From JAJKIV01 sp036741775 (lineage in GTDB: Bacteria > Gemmatimonadota > Gemmatimonadetes > Gemmatimonadales > Gemmatimonadaceae), in NCBI GenBank assembly GCA_036741775.1, contig DAINRQ010000023.1:8723-72722 (forward strand): 64,000 nucleotides of DNA, given 5' to 3'. Shown here piece by piece: positions 27,557-35,537 of this stretch (position 1 is the stretch's first letter; every line of letters starts with the position of its first letter). A program made the translations under genes and the position numbers. The notes under the pieces are model-generated. The model was given only the letters and a program-made list of their open reading frames with translations. It was not told the DNA's origin and searched no databases.

Positions 27557-27624
27557 GGGGTCAGAGTCGAATATCATCGTTTTGTCGCGCGCGCGACAAA
27601 ACGATGATATTCGACTCTGACCCC
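27557..27624. repeat. Perfect 68-bp palindrome (REP/MITE-like element)
   Basis: Two 34-bp arms are exact reverse complements with no loop, centred between 27590 and 27591. The ends are GGGGTCAGAGTCGAATATC and its complement, and the middle holds ATCGTTTTGTCGCGC. The outer two-thirds is far more AT-rich than the surrounding DNA. The GGGGTCAGA end resembles sequences seen beside REP-associated tyrosine transposases (from memory). It lies 2 bp after a gene stop and about 150 bp before rpsF, and could also act as a terminator. Confidence 0.85.
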
Positions 27625-27712
27625 GTTTCCGGCACTGGTCGGAACCGTGGCAAACGCATTAGTTTGCAAGGCTTTTCACAACGGGCCCAAACTCGTGGCC
27701 CTCCATTCCCCT

Positions 27713-27739
27713 CCCCCCGTTCCGGCAACCAGCGGGGGG
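27713..27739 (+). promoter_or_regulatory. Hairpin in the rpsF leader, possible S6:S18 autoregulatory site
   Basis: CCCCCCG (27713-27719) pairs with CGGGGGG (27733-27739) around a 13-base loop containing CCG and ACC. It sits 33 bases before the rpsF start. The S6:S18 complex is known to bind a leader hairpin with unpaired CCG/ACC features in many bacteria; a match here is inference only. Confidence 0.3.
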
Positions 27740-27771
27740 CGGACAACGACCAAAGGGAGGATTGCCGACAC

Positions 27772-28134
27772 GTGTCTCGCGAATACGAGGCGGTGTACAT
27801 CTTCGACTCCACGCTCGAAGACACCGCCATCAATGACAAGCTGACCCGCTTCCACGGGCTGCTTCACGCCACAGGCGAAATCACCGCCGATCATTGGGGA
27901 CGCCGTCAGCTCGCGTACCCGATCGGCCCACGCGAGAACGGCTACTACGTCGTGGCTCGCTTCACCGCCGACCCCAAGTCGCTGCCCGAGTACGAGCGCG
28001 CGCTCAAGCTCGACGACGGTATCGTTCGCTACCTCGTCACCCTGCACGAGCACGAGGTCGGTGCGCCGCCCATGTCCGAAGAGGAACTGGTCGTCGCGCG
28101 CCGTCGAGATGAAGACGACGAGGATGAGGATTGA
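27772..28134 (+). CDS. rpsF: 30S ribosomal protein S6
   Basis: 120 residues from a GTG at 27772, with ribosome-binding site AAAGGGAGG 11 bases upstream. S6 features: SREYEAVYIFDSTLED, TADHWGRRQLAYPIGPRENGYYVV, YERALKLDDGIVRYLV, and a poly-acidic C-tail (RRRDEDDEDED). It binds the central domain of 16S rRNA together with S18. The open frame extends far upstream but is not coding there. Confidence 0.95.
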   Translation: MSREYEAVYIFDSTLEDTAINDKLTRFHGLLHATGEITADHWGRRQLAYPIGPRENGYYVVARFTADPKSLPEYERALKLDDGIVRYLVTLHEHEVGAPPMSEEELVVARRRDEDDEDED

Positions 28135-28136
28135 TC

Positions 28137-28358
28137 ATGCGACGACCCCAAAAGTCCTGCCCGTTCTGCGAAACGCGCGTCCGGTTCATCGACTACAAGG
28201 ATGACCGTACGCTGGGCCGCTTCATCACCGACCACGGCAAGATCCTGCCGAGCCGCCTGAGCGGAGTGTGCGCGCGTCACCAGCGCCAGCTCTCGACGGC
28301 GGTGAAGCGGGCGCGCTACCTCGCCATCATCCCGTACATCCGCGGCCATCAGGCCTAG
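28137..28358 (+). CDS. rpsR: 30S ribosomal protein S18
   Basis: 73 residues: RPQKSCPFCETRVRFIDYKD, TLGRFITDHGKILPSRLSGVCARHQRQLSTAVKRARYLAIIPY. It retains the CPFC...C zinc-type cysteines (C+ form). The ATG lies 2 bp after the rpsF stop; there is no ssb between the two, unlike in E. coli-type or Bacillus-type operons. Confidence 0.96.
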   Translation: MRRPQKSCPFCETRVRFIDYKDDRTLGRFITDHGKILPSRLSGVCARHQRQLSTAVKRARYLAIIPYIRGHQA

Positions 28359-28479
28359 CGGCCCGTACGGCAGCGATCACGACCGCGGAGGAGCGATTAC
28401 CGCCCCCGAGGGAACCAACGCGTCGGTCGCAGGGCCGGCGCCACGGGAGCAGGGATGGAAGCGCATCATCCTCGCTCTC

Positions 28480-29433
28480 GTGGGGTTCGTGCTGATCCCC
28501 CTGGTGCCGCTGGTTCGGGTCGTCATCCCGGTCGAACAGTCACTGTTGCTCATCGTCCCAGCGCTCGCCGTCTGCGCGCTCGTGGGATGGTGGGCAGGCG
28601 GCCGGCTCTTGCTCGTACTCAGCTGGACAGCACTCGCAGTCTGGATGCTCGTCACGCCACTCCCGGGGACGCCTCAGTTTCTCGCGATCTCGAAGGGATG
28701 GGCACTCCTCGTCGCGGCGTCGTTCGGCGTCGTATCGATCATGAGCCCGAGTCGGTCGTTCTTTCCGCGGGCGCTCTCGGCGGTGGGGCTGTCGTTCGCC
28801 GTCGGGCTCACGCTGGTGATGTTCGCGTCGCGACGGCCGAGCGTGGTCGAAGAGACGATACGGCAGGAGTACACGCGGCGGGTGGAGTCGTGGCTGGCGG
28901 ACTGGCAGGCGGTGTCGCGAACGCCGGAGTGGCAGCAGCTGACCCGCGACAATCCCGGTATGGAGACGCTCGCCCGCGAGAGCTCCGACCGATTGCTCAA
29001 GTTGCCCCCGGTCACCGCACAGATGTACCCTGCCATGCTGGCGTTGGAGTCCCTCGCGGTGCTGGCACTGGCGTGGGGGCTCTATCACCGGGTGAGTCGG
29101 GCGCGAATCGGACCGCCACTCGCGCCGCTCAAGGAGTTCCGGTTCAACGATCAGCTCGTGTGGGGGCTGGTCGCCGGTATCACCGCCGTCGCCGTCCCGA
29201 CGCTGAACGCGTTTCGCGTCGTCGGGTTGAACTTGCTGGTCTTTTTCGGTGCGCTGTACGCGCTCCGGGGTCTCGGAGTCCTCACGTGGTTCTTCGCTCC
29301 GGGACGATTGATGGTAACGCTGACGATCGCGCTCGCGATCTTCATGTGGCCGATACTTGGCGTGTTCGCGCTGGGGATCGGCCTTGGGGACACGTGGCTC
29401 GACTGGCGCAGTCGTGCGCGCCCGACCACATAA
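28480..29433 (+). CDS. DUF2232-type polytopic membrane protein
   Basis: 317 residues from a GTG at 28480, with six to eight hydrophobic segments (FVLIPLVPLVRVVIPVEQSLLLIVP; VCALVGWWAGGRLLLVLSWTALAVWML; VGLSFAVGLTLVMF; the C-terminal ATLALAIFMWPILGVF-like helix). Position between rpsR and rplI matches the DUF2232/YybS membrane proteins of many genomes. The real start may be upstream: the frame stays open to the rpsR stop, and the first helix would then be preceded by a WKR anchor. One candidate is an ATT at 28396 behind GGAGG. Function unknown. Confidence 0.75.
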   Translation: MGFVLIPLVPLVRVVIPVEQSLLLIVPALAVCALVGWWAGGRLLLVLSWTALAVWMLVTPLPGTPQFLAISKGWALLVAASFGVVSIMSPSRSFFPRALSAVGLSFAVGLTLVMFASRRPSVVEETIRQEYTRRVESWLADWQAVSRTPEWQQLTRDNPGMETLARESSDRLLKLPPVTAQMYPAMLALESLAVLALAWGLYHRVSRARIGPPLAPLKEFRFNDQLVWGLVAGITAVAVPTLNAFRVVGLNLLVFFGALYALRGLGVLTWFFAPGRLMVTLTIALAIFMWPILGVFALGIGLGDTWLDWRSRARPTT

Positions 29434-29448
29434 CGATCGGAGTCATTT

Positions 29449-29895
29449 ATGGATGTCATTCTGCGTCAGGCGGTCGAGAAACTCGGCCAGCCCGGAGATG
29501 TCGTGAAGGTGTCGGCCGGGTACGCCCGGAACTATCTGCTCCCGCGCGGAATCGCGTACGCCGCGACCGCCGGGAACCTGAAGCGCATTGCGCAGGAGAA
29601 GGCCCGGCTCCAGGCCGCCGAGGACGAACGTCGCGGCGCCGCTCAGGGCTTCGCCTCGCAGCTCGAGAACGTGTCGCTCACGTTCTCGGCACGCGTGGGT
29701 GAGGAGGGGAAGCTGTTCGGCTCGGTCACCGCGGCGGACATTACGGAGCAGCTGCACGCGCAGGGCTTCACGCAGATCGAGAAGCGTCAGATCGACCTGC
29801 ACGAGCCGATCAGGGCGCTCGGGGTCTATCGGGTGCCGGTTCGGTTGCACGCCGACGTAAAGCCCGAGGTCAAGGTCTGGGTAATCAAGCAGTAG
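29449..29895 (+). CDS. rplI: 50S ribosomal protein L9
   Basis: 148 residues. MDVILRQAVEKLGQPGDVVKVSAGYARNYLLPRGIAYAAT is the N-terminal rRNA-binding domain. It is followed by the long connecting helix and a C-terminal domain (GKLFGSVTAADITEQLHAQG; ALGVYRVPVRLHADVKPEVKVWV). It completes the rpsF-rpsR-rplI group, with a strong terminator downstream. Confidence 0.96.
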   Translation: MDVILRQAVEKLGQPGDVVKVSAGYARNYLLPRGIAYAATAGNLKRIAQEKARLQAAEDERRGAAQGFASQLENVSLTFSARVGEEGKLFGSVTAADITEQLHAQGFTQIEKRQIDLHEPIRALGVYRVPVRLHADVKPEVKVWVIKQ

Positions 29896-29930
29896 CGATC
29901 GAGGTCACCGCGGACTCGTACGGACAAGCG

Positions 29931-29977
29931 GAGGCCGGGCCGAACGCGCGACGCGCGTTCGGCCCGGCCTCGCGTTT
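29931..29977 (+). terminator. Rho-independent terminator after rplI
   Basis: An 18-bp perfect stem (29931-29948 with 29954-29971) has a 5-base loop, and GCGTTTT follows. It ends the ribosomal-protein operon and separates it from rsfS. Confidence 0.88.
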
Positions 29978-30133
29978 TCGGGCGCGAATTTTTCGGGTAT
30001 CGGCCGGCACGCACGCACATTATGCTTGGGCGACGAGGTCCGCAGGCGTCGGCCCAACACGGGCAGCCACGCCCAGACGGAACCTTCTGCTCGTGGTTGC
30101 CTACAACATCCGAATCGGACCCGACTGCTCCGA

Positions 30134-30514
30134 ATGACCGGTCCCACCGCGCCCGTTCCGACGGCGCTGGCGCAACGCGCTGCCGCGCTGTGTCTCGATC
30201 TGAAGGCCAACGATGTCGTGCTGCTCGACGTGCGCGGCGTCACCGACATGACCGACTACTTCGTGATTGCGAGCGGTACGTCCGACACGCACGTTCGCAG
30301 CGTGGCGGAGCATGTCCTCGAGCAGTTACGCAAAGAGGGCACGCGCGCTCATCACGTGGAGGGGGTCCAGCAAGGCCGCTGGGTGCTCCTCGATTACGTG
30401 GACATGGTCGTCCACATATTCCACCCGACGCTCCGCGAGTTCTATCAACTCGAACGCCTGTGGAGCGACGCGGCCGTTGTAGCGGTCGATCAGCAGCAAG
30501 GAGTACTCAAATGA
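30134..30514 (+). CDS. rsfS: Ribosome silencing factor RsfS
   Basis: 126 residues. NDVVLLDVRGVTDMTDYFVIASGTSDTHVRSVAEHV and GRWVLLDYVDMVVHIFHPTLREFYQLERLW are the RsfS/Iojap signatures. It binds L14 and blocks subunit joining in slow growth. The ATG at 30134 is chosen because homology begins near it; an upstream extension is proline/arginine-rich without similarity. Its stop overlaps the next gene's ATG by 4 bases. Confidence 0.94.
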   Translation: MTGPTAPVPTALAQRAAALCLDLKANDVVLLDVRGVTDMTDYFVIASGTSDTHVRSVAEHVLEQLRKEGTRAHHVEGVQQGRWVLLDYVDMVVHIFHPTLREFYQLERLWSDAAVVAVDQQQGVLK

Positions 30515-33500
30515 GTCTCGTAAGGGCGGGCGCCCTGGCGACCACGCTCGTGGCCCTGAGCAGTGTCATGGACCCGGCGCGGCTCGACGCACAGTCGTAC
30601 TTCGGCCAGAACCAGGTGCAGTACGACCGCTTCCGGTGGACCGTAGTCGAGACGGAGCACTTCCTCGTCCATTACTACCCGGAAGAGCACGCGGCGGCGA
30701 TGGACGCTGCCCGAATGGCCGAGCGGTCGTACGCGCGCCTCTCGAGGCTCCTGAATCACCAGTTCCGGGAGAAGAAGCCGCTGATCCTGTACTCGTCGCG
30801 CGGAGACTTCGGCCAGAACAACGTCACCGGCGACCTCGGCGAGGGAACGGGCGGCGTGACCGAGGCGCTGCGACACCGGATCCTCCTCCCGTTCACCGGC
30901 GACTACCGGAGCTTCGAGCACGTGCTCGCGCACGAGCTCGTGCACGCGTTCCAGTACGACATCTTCGCGCGTGGTCGCGCCGGCGCGGGCCTGCAGACGC
31001 TCGCCCAGGTGGATCCGCCGCTCTGGTTCATGGAGGGGATGGCGGAGTACCTGGCGGGCGGCCCCGGACACGTCCTCACGCAAGCCTGGGTGCGCGACGC
31101 GGCGTTGAACGGCCGCCTGCCCACGATCGAACAGATGACCGTCCGCCCCGACCAGTTCTTCCCCTACCGGTACGGCGAGGCGCTGTGGGAGTACGTCGGA
31201 AACCGCTGGGGCGACGAGATCATCGGCGAGGTGCTGAATTCGGCGCCTAACGTGGGGATCGAGCGCGCGTTCAAGCGCGAGACCGGGCTGTCGCTCGAGG
31301 ACCTGAGCGACGAGTGGCGCGAGGCGATGCAGACGAAGCACCTCCCGCAGATCGCGAACCTGGATCGTGCCCGCAAGTTCTCTCAGCCGCTGCTCACCGA
31401 GCGCCGGAGCGGCGGGAGCCTGTTCCTCGCGCCCGCCCTCTCGAGCGACGGCAAGCACATCGTCTTCATCTCGCTTGGCAGCTTCCTGCGTGGCGAAGTG
31501 TTCCCCGATCTCTGGCTCGGCGACGGCGAAACGGGCAAGCGGATCAAGCGGCTCGTGAAGTCCACGACCGATCCGAACTTCGAGGAGCTGCGCCTGCTGT
31601 ACTCGCAGAGCTCGTTCTCTCCGGACGGCCGGTCGCTCGCGTTCACCGCGCAACGCGAAGGGCGCGACGTCCTCTACCTGCTCGACGTCCGACGACGGAA
31701 GACGACGTTCCGCTTCGACCTGCCGCTCGAAGGCGTCACGAGCCCGGCGTGGTCGCCCGACGGGCGCCAGCTCGTGTTCAGCGGCAACAAAGGCGGGATC
31801 ACGGACCTCTACGTCGTGGACCGCGACGGACGTAACCTGCGTCGCCTCACGAACGACCGGCACGGTGACCTGCAGCCCCAATGGTCGCCGGACGGCAAGA
31901 CCATCGCCTTTGCCTCGGACCGCGGGCCGCAGACGGACTTCGAGGCGCTCAAGTTCAGCCGCTGGCAGATCTCGCTGTACGACATGGAGTCCGGTCGCGT
32001 TACGGTCGTGCCAAACCAGGCGGGACAGAACCTGAACCCGATGTGGGCGCCCGACGGCAAGTCCGTCGGGTTCGTGTCCGACCGCACGGGCATCCCGAAC
32101 ATCTTCATCTACGACTTCGACCGAAAGGATCACTTTCAGATCACCAACGTCGTCGGAGCCGTGCTCGCGGTGACCGAATACAGCCCGGTCATCACGTGGG
32201 CACGTGAGGCCGACCGGCTCGCGTTTGGCTACTACGAGAACGGCGACTACAGCGTGTGGTCGGTGAACAATCCGCGGCGGTTGATGAAGGACCCGTATCG
32301 CGACACGACGGCGACGAAGGGTCCAATCGTTGCGCAGGGCGGCCGGCGCGCCGACTCGGTGGCCGTGACCGTCGCTCCCCAGGCCCCGACGGTGCAATTG
32401 CCCGCGTCGCAAGCCGCCGCCGATCCAGCGAACGCGGTGTCGAACGATACGAGCGTGTTCGGCCGGCGCCTTATCGCGAACAAGGACTCCGTGCCCCACG
32501 ACCTCTCGGCCTATCGCGGCGTCGCGGGGATCCGGCCCTCAGCGAGTCTGCCGACGACGGCCGAGCGCGCAGAGACCGTCGTGAGCGTGGCGCAGCTCCT
32601 CGATAGCGCCGCGATCGCGCTCCCCGATACCGCCTCGTTCCGGAAGTACGGATACAAGGTGGGGTTCCAGCCCGAATACATCTCCCGGCCGAGCATCGGG
32701 TACGCGCAGGACAATTTCGGGCGCGGCGTGTTCGGCGGAACGACGATCGTGCTCAGCGACCTTCTCGGCGATCACCGCCTCGCGTTCGCCGGGCAGGTGA
32801 ATGGCCGGCTGAGCGAGGCGTATCTGCTCGCGGCGTACACGAGCATGGGCCGGCGGACGCAGTATACGGTGGGCGGTCTGCAGGCGCCCATGTGGTACCT
32901 CACCGCGGACGACCGCGTGAATCTCGGCGATGGAATCTGGCAGCAGAATCAGGCCATCACCCGCTTCATCACCCGACAGGCGTTCGCGATCGGGGCGTAC
33001 CCGCTGAACCGCTTCACGCGGATCGAGTTCGGTGGAAGCCTGAACAACGTCGATCGGCAGACGTGGTGGTACCACCGACACATCGATACGAACAACGGTA
33101 TTCTGTACCCGTTCCAGCGCGTCGACAGCATTGTCAACGAGCTCGGAATCACCTACGGCGCGCCGTACCTCGCGTACGTCTCCGACAACACGCTCTTCGG
33201 ATATACCGGACCCATTTCCGGGCGCCGCTATCGTTTCCAGATCGAGCCGACACTCGGGTCGTTTCGCTGGATCGAGTACCAGGCGGATTACCGCCGGTAC
33301 TTCCCGATCCTCTTCAACTTCCTGACGGTGGCTGGACGCGCCCAGACGAGCATCTCGGTTGGTCGCGACGAGACCGTGCTTCAGAAGTACATCGGGCGGC
33401 CGGAATTCGTCCGCGGCTACGATCGCGAGGAGTACGGCGTCTCGTGCAACTACCTTCCGGGCGACGAACAGACCCCGCAACAACAGCAGGGGTGCAGCGC

Positions 33501-33843
33501 GATTCAGCTGCTCGGGAGCCGCGTCGCGTTCGCGAACGCTGAGCTGCGCTTCCCCCTGGTGCGTCGATTCGACCTGGGGCTGCTTCCCATCTCGCTGCCG
33601 CCCGTCGACGGCCTCTTCTTCTATGACATCGGGCTCGCCTGGTCGAGCGGACAGAAAGTCTCGTGGCGCAGCGGCGGAGCCGACGACGTTAGTCTGACGC
33701 GCACGCCGGTTCGCAGCTACGGCGCTGGCATCCGGCTGAACCTGTTCGGGTTCGCCCTGCTCCGCTGGGACTACGCGGTGGCGCTCGATCGCCCGCAAGG
33801 GAAGAAGGGCTACTGGACGTGGACGTTAGGCCCGAGTTTCTGA
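30511..33843 (+). CDS. Zinc metallopeptidase / TolB-like propeller / Omp85-type barrel fusion
   Basis: 1110 residues with a signal-like N-terminus (residues 1-28). Residues ~35-260 form a peptidase-MA/gluzincin-like domain with the zinc motif HELVH (141-145) and a downstream WFMEGMAEY (Glu ligand). Residues ~290-590 are PD40/TolB beta-propeller blades (SFSPDGRSLAFTA, AWSPDGRQLVFSG, QWSPDGKTIAFAS, MWAPDGKSVGFVS). After a disordered Pro/Ala/Thr linker, residues ~720-1110 are amphipathic strands with the Omp85/surface-antigen signature (FVRGYDREEYG; FANAELRFPLVRR; GAGIRLNLFGFALLRWDYA) and a terminal Phe. This predicts an outer-membrane barrel carrying a periplasmic peptidase. It is coupled to rsfS by an ATGA overlap; a larger in-frame extension over rsfS is rejected. 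Confidence 0.82.
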   Translation: MSLVRAGALATTLVALSSVMDPARLDAQSYFGQNQVQYDRFRWTVVETEHFLVHYYPEEHAAAMDAARMAERSYARLSRLLNHQFREKKPLILYSSRGDFGQNNVTGDLGEGTGGVTEALRHRILLPFTGDYRSFEHVLAHELVHAFQYDIFARGRAGAGLQTLAQVDPPLWFMEGMAEYLAGGPGHVLTQAWVRDAALNGRLPTIEQMTVRPDQFFPYRYGEALWEYVGNRWGDEIIGEVLNSAPNVGIERAFKRETGLSLEDLSDEWREAMQTKHLPQIANLDRARKFSQPLLTERRSGGSLFLAPALSSDGKHIVFISLGSFLRGEVFPDLWLGDGETGKRIKRLVKSTTDPNFEELRLLYSQSSFSPDGRSLAFTAQREGRDVLYLLDVRRRKTTFRFDLPLEGVTSPAWSPDGRQLVFSGNKGGITDLYVVDRDGRNLRRLTNDRHGDLQPQWSPDGKTIAFASDRGPQTDFEALKFSRWQISLYDMESGRVTVVPNQAGQNLNPMWAPDGKSVGFVSDRTGIPNIFIYDFDRKDHFQITNVVGAVLAVTEYSPVITWAREADRLAFGYYENGDYSVWSVNNPRRLMKDPYRDTTATKGPIVAQGGRRADSVAVTVAPQAPTVQLPASQAAADPANAVSNDTSVFGRRLIANKDSVPHDLSAYRGVAGIRPSASLPTTAERAETVVSVAQLLDSAAIALPDTASFRKYGYKVGFQPEYISRPSIGYAQDNFGRGVFGGTTIVLSDLLGDHRLAFAGQVNGRLSEAYLLAAYTSMGRRTQYTVGGLQAPMWYLTADDRVNLGDGIWQQNQAITRFITRQAFAIGAYPLNRFTRIEFGGSLNNVDRQTWWYHRHIDTNNGILYPFQRVDSIVNELGITYGAPYLAYVSDNTLFGYTGPISGRRYRFQIEPTLGSFRWIEYQADYRRYFPILFNFLTVAGRAQTSISVGRDETVLQKYIGRPEFVRGYDREEYGVSCNYLPGDEQTPQQQQGCSAIQLLGSRVAFANAELRFPLVRRFDLGLLPISLPPVDGLFFYDIGLAWSSGQKVSWRSGGADDVSLTRTPVRSYGAGIRLNLFGFALLRWDYAVALDRPQGKKGYWTWTLGPSF

Positions 33844-33980
33844 TCGGGAATCGGGAATCGGGAATCGACCACCCTCGGGAAGCCGCTCAAAGCGAGAGCA
33901 GCCTCCCGGGGGCTTTCGATTCCCGACCGCCGACTCCCGATTCCCGATTCCCGACACTGGCTATTCCCGATTCCCGATCC
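33844..33980. repeat. Period-7 GGGAATC repeats in inverted arrangement
   Basis: Three tandem GGGAATC-type units at 33845-33865 are followed by many reverse-oriented units (GATTCCC) at 33917-33978. The outer 17 bases (33843-33859 and 33963-33979) are perfect complements, so the whole 137-bp stretch can fold into a long hairpin. It lies between the barrel-fusion gene and a SPOR gene and may act as a terminator. Confidence 0.8.
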
Positions 33981-33998
33981 GGCCCCTAGCTTACCGCC

Positions 33999-35537
33999 GT
34001 GCGAACGACCGTCGCCCTGGCGCTCGTGCTCGTTGCGTGCGGACCCGCCGATCGCCGCGACCCCGCCGCGGGACGCGACGCACCGTCTGCCACCTCCTCG
34101 TCCGGCCCTGATGCCATCGTGCTGCGCATCCCGCGCCGCGGCGGGAGCGTGCGCGCCTATCGCTATCCCGACCTCGACAGTCTGATCTGGACGTCGACGT
34201 CGCCGGCGGCACCGCCGGCGCGCGTCCTCGCGTTCGACCCCGAGGCCGGTTCGGTCGCATACGTGGACCGCAACAACGTGCCGGGCCGGATCGACCTCCG
34301 AGCGGGCACCGTCGGTGTCGCCACACGCGCGAAGCTGACGTCGCTGTCGTCTGCCGATGGCTGGGCGATTTACGGCATCGCGAACAATGGCAACGTCACG
34401 AGACTGACGCCGACCGGCGACTGGTCGTACGAGCCACCCGATCGCGCGCGCCTCGTGCTCCCTCAGGACGACGGCTCGCTCCTCGTGCTCACCGATCACG
34501 GGAGCGACCTCGGCGTCCTTCGCATTCGGCCACCGGACAGCGATGTGACCGACAGCGCGACGGTTCCGGACGCGGAACGCATCGTACACGCGCACGCCGG
34601 TGACCGCGTGTACTTCGGGATCGACTCGTCGCTCTTGTCCCTTCGCGGTCGCTCGCTGGAGCCCGCTCCCGCGCTGCATCTGAGCGATGAGGTAGTATCG
34701 GTCGCACCGACGCCGAGCGGAGATCGCCTGTTCGTGATTACGGACTCGAGCAGGGTGATCTCCGTCGTCGACCGATATCGCGATCAGATCGGCCGCACGA
34801 TCGCGCTTCCCGGCCCTGCCTCCGAGCTTCGCATGGACCCGCTGGGCCGGTACGTGCTGGCGCGGGCAGCGACGGGTGACTCCCTGTGGATTGTCGCGGT
34901 TGGGACCGCGCAGGTCATCGGATCGGTGAGCACGATTTGGCGCGAGGACTTCCCATTCGTCGCTCCCGACGGCGCGCTGGCGATCGCGGACAGCAACGAC
35001 GTTCGCATTCTCGACGCCGAAACCCAGCGCGAGCGCGCGGTCATCGAGGGCGGCGCGCGGGACTTCTGGCACGTCATCGTCTGGAATGGATTCCGCCCGC
35101 GGTCGGGAGAGCTCGATCAGCCGGTCGTCTTCGCCGACTCGGACTCGGTCGCCGTCGTCCCGGACAGCGGCGTGGAGCCCACGGTCCCTAACGATTCGAC
35201 GCTGCGGCCGCCGACGACGGTCTCGTCACCCGGCCAGACCGCGACGCGTCCCCCTCGAGCACCCACGCCGCCGCGTGCAGCCTCGGAGTCGACACGAGAC
35301 GCGCCACGTTCTCGGGGATGGATCGTCTCCTTTGCGACGTTCGTCACAGAGCCACCAGCGCGAACGCGCGCCGCTCGGATCCGGGTGGACGGGAAGAGTG
35401 CGCGCGTCGTGCCGAGTCAGACGGCGGGAACGACGGTGTACCGGGTGATCCTCGGGCCGTTTCCGACCAAAGTCGAAGCCGAGCGCGTGGGCCGGCAGTC
35501 CGGGGAGTCGTACTGGGTCTACGAAGGGAACCCTTGA
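33999..35537 (+). CDS. SPOR-domain lipoprotein with a propeller-like middle
   Basis: 512 residues from a GTG. A lipoprotein signal ends at LVLVAC (Cys14). Residues ~45-390 are repeated short beta blades with a propeller look (AYRYPDLDSLIWTS; TRLTPTGDWSYEPP; VISVVDRYRDQIGRTIALPG; VRILDAETQRERAVIEGG). A Pro/Thr/Ser-rich linker leads to a C-terminal SPOR domain (SFATFVTEPPARTRAARIR; YRVILGPFPTKVEAERVGR). SPOR domains bind denuded peptidoglycan at division sites, so an envelope or division role is likely. It overlaps the next gene by TTGA. Confidence 0.72.
   Translation: MRTTVALALVLVACGPADRRDPAAGRDAPSATSSSGPDAIVLRIPRRGGSVRAYRYPDLDSLIWTSTSPAAPPARVLAFDPEAGSVAYVDRNNVPGRIDLRAGTVGVATRAKLTSLSSADGWAIYGIANNGNVTRLTPTGDWSYEPPDRARLVLPQDDGSLLVLTDHGSDLGVLRIRPPDSDVTDSATVPDAERIVHAHAGDRVYFGIDSSLLSLRGRSLEPAPALHLSDEVVSVAPTPSGDRLFVITDSSRVISVVDRYRDQIGRTIALPGPASELRMDPLGRYVLARAATGDSLWIVAVGTAQVIGSVSTIWREDFPFVAPDGALAIADSNDVRILDAETQRERAVIEGGARDFWHVIVWNGFRPRSGELDQPVVFADSDSVAVVPDSGVEPTVPNDSTLRPPTTVSSPGQTATRPPRAPTPPRAASESTRDAPRSRGWIVSFATFVTEPPARTRAARIRVDGKSARVVPSQTAGTTVYRVILGPFPTKVEAERVGRQSGESYWVYEGNP

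Noticed and set aside
30022..33843. A single 1273-residue protein covering rsfS and the barrel fusion
   Set aside because: The first ~160 codons are a shadow of rsfS in another frame. The ATG at 30511 has the ATGA overlap and a plausible signal-like start.
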